Shown: positions 32,665 to 34,341 of the stretch, in pieces
Layout: each line of letters begins with the position of its first letter
How positions within the stretch are numbered: the first letter of the stretch is position 1
Origin: Deltaproteobacteria bacterium
GTDB taxonomy: Bacteria > Desulfobacterota > Binatia > Binatales > Binataceae
Assembly (NCBI GenBank): GCA_021801125.1
Contig: JAJYYI010000081.1
Coordinates: 1 to 34,341, forward strand
Direction: 5' to 3'
DNA: 34,341 nt
The notes under the pieces: generated by a model
What the model was told of the DNA's origin: nothing
The model's input: the letters and a program-made list of their open reading frames with translations, nothing else
Databases searched by the model: none
Program-made: the position numbers and the translations under genes

Positions 32665-34281
32665 ATGGCTCATAAACAAGTGCTGTTCAGGTCCGAAGCT
32701 CGCGAGAAATTACTGCGTGGGGCGACGGCGCTTGCGGACGCGGTGCGCGTCACGCTTGGACCTAAATCGAAATGCGTCCTGATTCAGCGCAGTTTCGGCT
32801 CTCCGCTCGTGTGCAATGACGGCGTGACGATCGCACGCGAGGTAGAACTCAAAGACGCCAACGAGAACCTCGGTGTTCAGATGATCCGGCAGGCGGCCGA
32901 GCGAACCGGCGAGGCCGTCGGCGACGGCACCAGCACGGCCACCATTCTCGCCCATGCCATCTTCGCCGACGGACTGCGCAACGTGGTCGCCGGAGCGAGC
33001 GCGATCGACATCAAGCGCGGACTTGATCGCGGAGCGGCCGTCGCCGTCCAGAGTCTGCGCGCGCTCTCTCGCCCGGTGAAGAGTCGATTAGAGAGGGCGC
33101 AGGTCGCGACCATCTCGGCGCATAATGACGCTGTCATCGGCAATCTGGTCGCCGACGCGATGGAACGAGTCGGCAGTGAAGGGGTGATCACCGCCGAGGA
33201 GTCCAAAACGACCGAAACGTCGCTCGAGGTGGTGGAAGGCCTGCAGTTCGAGCACGGCTACCTCTCACCCTACTTCGTCACCGACCCTGAGAAGATGGAA
33301 GCGTCGTTGACCAGTCCCTATATTCTGCTGACCGACAAAAAAATCTCCATCATGAAGGATTTCGTCCCGATTTTGGAACAAATCGTGCGCTCCGGATCGC
33401 CTCTGATGGTTGTGGCTGAAGAGGTTGAAGGAGAAGCGCTTGCAACCCTGGTTGTGAACAAGCTTCCCGGCGCCCTCCAAAGCGTAGCGGTCAAGGCGCC
33501 CGGCTTTGGCGACCGCCGCAAGGCGATGCTTGAGGACATCGCGATTTTGACCGGCGGCACGGTCGCTTCCAAAGAGATTGGACTAAGGCTGGAAGACCTT
33601 AAGCTGGACGCGCTGGGAAGGGTCGAGCGCGTCGTGGTCGATCGCGAGACCACGAAGATCATCGGCGGACTTGGCGATAAGCGGCTTATCGAGGGACGTA
33701 CGCAGCAGCTTCGAGCACAAATCGAGAAAACCACAAGTGACTACGATCGCGAAAAGCTCGTGGAGCGTCTGGCTAAACCCTCTGGAGGGGTCGCCGTGGT
33801 ACGGGTCGGCGCGCCGTCAGAAGCAGAATTGAAAAGCCGCAAGGAGGCTCTTGACGACGCCATCAGCGCAACCAAGGCCGCCGTTGCCGAAGGAGTTATT
33901 CCAGGGGGCGGGCTTGGTCTGCTGCGCGCGATCGACGCGCTGGAAGCGGAAGAGGCGAGATACGACGGCGACGAAAAAACCGGGTTTCGAATCCTTAAGC
34001 GCGCGCTAGAGGCCCCAACGCGCCAGCTCGCAGAAAATTGCGGCGCAGACCCGGGCGTAGTGGTGCACGCGATGCGAACCGGTGAGGAGCATTACGGATT
34101 TGACGCCGCGCGCAAACAATTCGTCAATTTGGTCGAGGCCGGAATTATTGACCCGACCAGGGTCGTGCGCATCGCGCTCGAAAACGCAGTCTCGGCGGCG
34201 AGCCTGCTCTTGCTGAGCGAGGCAACTTTAACGGAACTGCCTGAAGAAAAAGAGCCACACCCCGCGCCCGGCCTCGGCTAA
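32665..34281 (+). CDS. groEL: GroEL/Hsp60 chaperonin, solitary paralogue
   Basis: This group I chaperonin subunit has 538 residues. It starts [20 protein letters not shown] at ATG 32665, with AGGGG seven nt upstream. Catalytic Asp52 (NDGVTIARE) and Asp87 (GDGTSTAT, 86-93) sit at the same numbers as in E. coli GroEL, and LDDAISATK keeps the Asp398 equivalent. Apical-domain landmarks are [14 protein letters not shown] and [26 protein letters not shown] replaces EEGVVAGGG. The end ([15 protein letters not shown]) lacks the usual Gly-Gly-Met tail. No groES precedes it, unlike housekeeping groESL operons, and the start of a sigma-54-like rather than heat-shock promoter suggests a specialised second copy. 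A housekeeping copy elsewhere is expected but not seen. Confidence 0.95.
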   Translation: MAHKQVLFRSEAREKLLRGATALADAVRVTLGPKSKCVLIQRSFGSPLVCNDGVTIAREVELKDANENLGVQMIRQAAERTGEAVGDGTSTATILAHAIFADGLRNVVAGASAIDIKRGLDRGAAVAVQSLRALSRPVKSRLERAQVATISAHNDAVIGNLVADAMERVGSEGVITAEESKTTETSLEVVEGLQFEHGYLSPYFVTDPEKMEASLTSPYILLTDKKISIMKDFVPILEQIVRSGSPLMVVAEEVEGEALATLVVNKLPGALQSVAVKAPGFGDRRKAMLEDIAILTGGTVASKEIGLRLEDLKLDALGRVERVVVDRETTKIIGGLGDKRLIEGRTQQLRAQIEKTTSDYDREKLVERLAKPSGGVAVVRVGAPSEAELKSRKEALDDAISATKAAVAEGVIPGGGLGLLRAIDALEAEEARYDGDEKTGFRILKRALEAPTRQLAENCGADPGVVVHAMRTGEEHYGFDAARKQFVNLVEAGIIDPTRVVRIALENAVSAASLLLLSEATLTELPEEKEPHPAPGLG

Positions 34282-34295
34282 AGGAAGAGACCCGG

Positions 34296-34310
34296 CGGTT
34301 GGCGCAACCG
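34296..34310 (+). terminator. Small hairpin after groEL
   Basis: CGGTTG (34296-34301), loop GCG, CAACCG (34305-34310) form a 6-bp stem 14 nt after the groEL stop. An AT-rich stretch but no T run follows. Weak terminator candidate. Confidence 0.35.
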
Positions 34311-34341
34311 ATTACTAATGTGGAAAGCGGTTTATTCTTCC

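Overview
The window is a GC-rich (about 60% by eye), densely coded stretch of a Gram-negative chromosome. A TolC/RND tripartite pump, an outer-membrane channel gene and several promoters of the sigma-54 type point to a diderm, proteobacterium-like soil, sediment or groundwater lineage (Desulfobacterota, Myxococcota, Binatota or Acidobacteriota are all possible). No rRNA or tRNA is present, so the placement is inference. I saw no insertion sequence, CRISPR array, integrase or attachment site.

Layout from left to right. (1) The 3' end of clpB, then about 1 kb with no convincing gene. (2) A heavy-metal RND efflux operon: TolC/CzcC-like channel, CzcB-like adaptor, CzcA-like pump (1720-7245), closed by a hairpin. 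(3) An orphan SagB-type double nitroreductase with its own promoter and dyad (7400-9062). (4) On the minus strand an arsenic pair, arsM (arsenite methyltransferase) and acr3 (arsenite exporter), with no arsR in view. (5) A complete ybhG-ybhF-ybhS-ybhR type ABC exporter operon (12002-17076) followed by an unknown membrane protein. (6) A mixed block: a class I glutamine amidotransferase, a YkoF-like small binding protein translationally coupled to a SAM methyltransferase, an APC-type amino acid permease whose frame is cut by an in-frame TGA 33 codons before its natural-looking end, and a signal-peptide-bearing SAM methyltransferase. (7) A stress and dormancy block (22659-34281): Hsp20, UspA, UspA-CBS fusion, COG2187/COG0645 kinase fusion, DUF2267 protein, SQR-like flavoprotein, CBS pair, second Hsp20, hydrolase-phosphoribosyltransferase fusion, an unknown small protein and a solitary GroEL.

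The main result of the hunt concerns block 7. Its gene content closely resembles the protein families of the Mycobacterium tuberculosis DosR dormancy regulon (HspX, UspA proteins, Hrp1, Rv2004c, Rv2030c/Rv0571c, Acg). No DosR box or response regulator is visible. Instead, -24/-12 elements of the sigma-54 (RpoN) type, with exact GG-N10-GC phasing, lie in the intergenic regions in the right orientation before hsp20, uspA-CBS, the hydrolase-PRT operon, the small unknown gene and groEL, and also before the ybhG-type exporter. A perfect 14-bp palindrome sits almost equidistant between the two divergent sigma-54-like promoters of groEL and the small unknown gene. My reading is an RpoN/enhancer-controlled, dormancy-like stress regulon. 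It rests on motif reading and family knowledge only and has not been tested.
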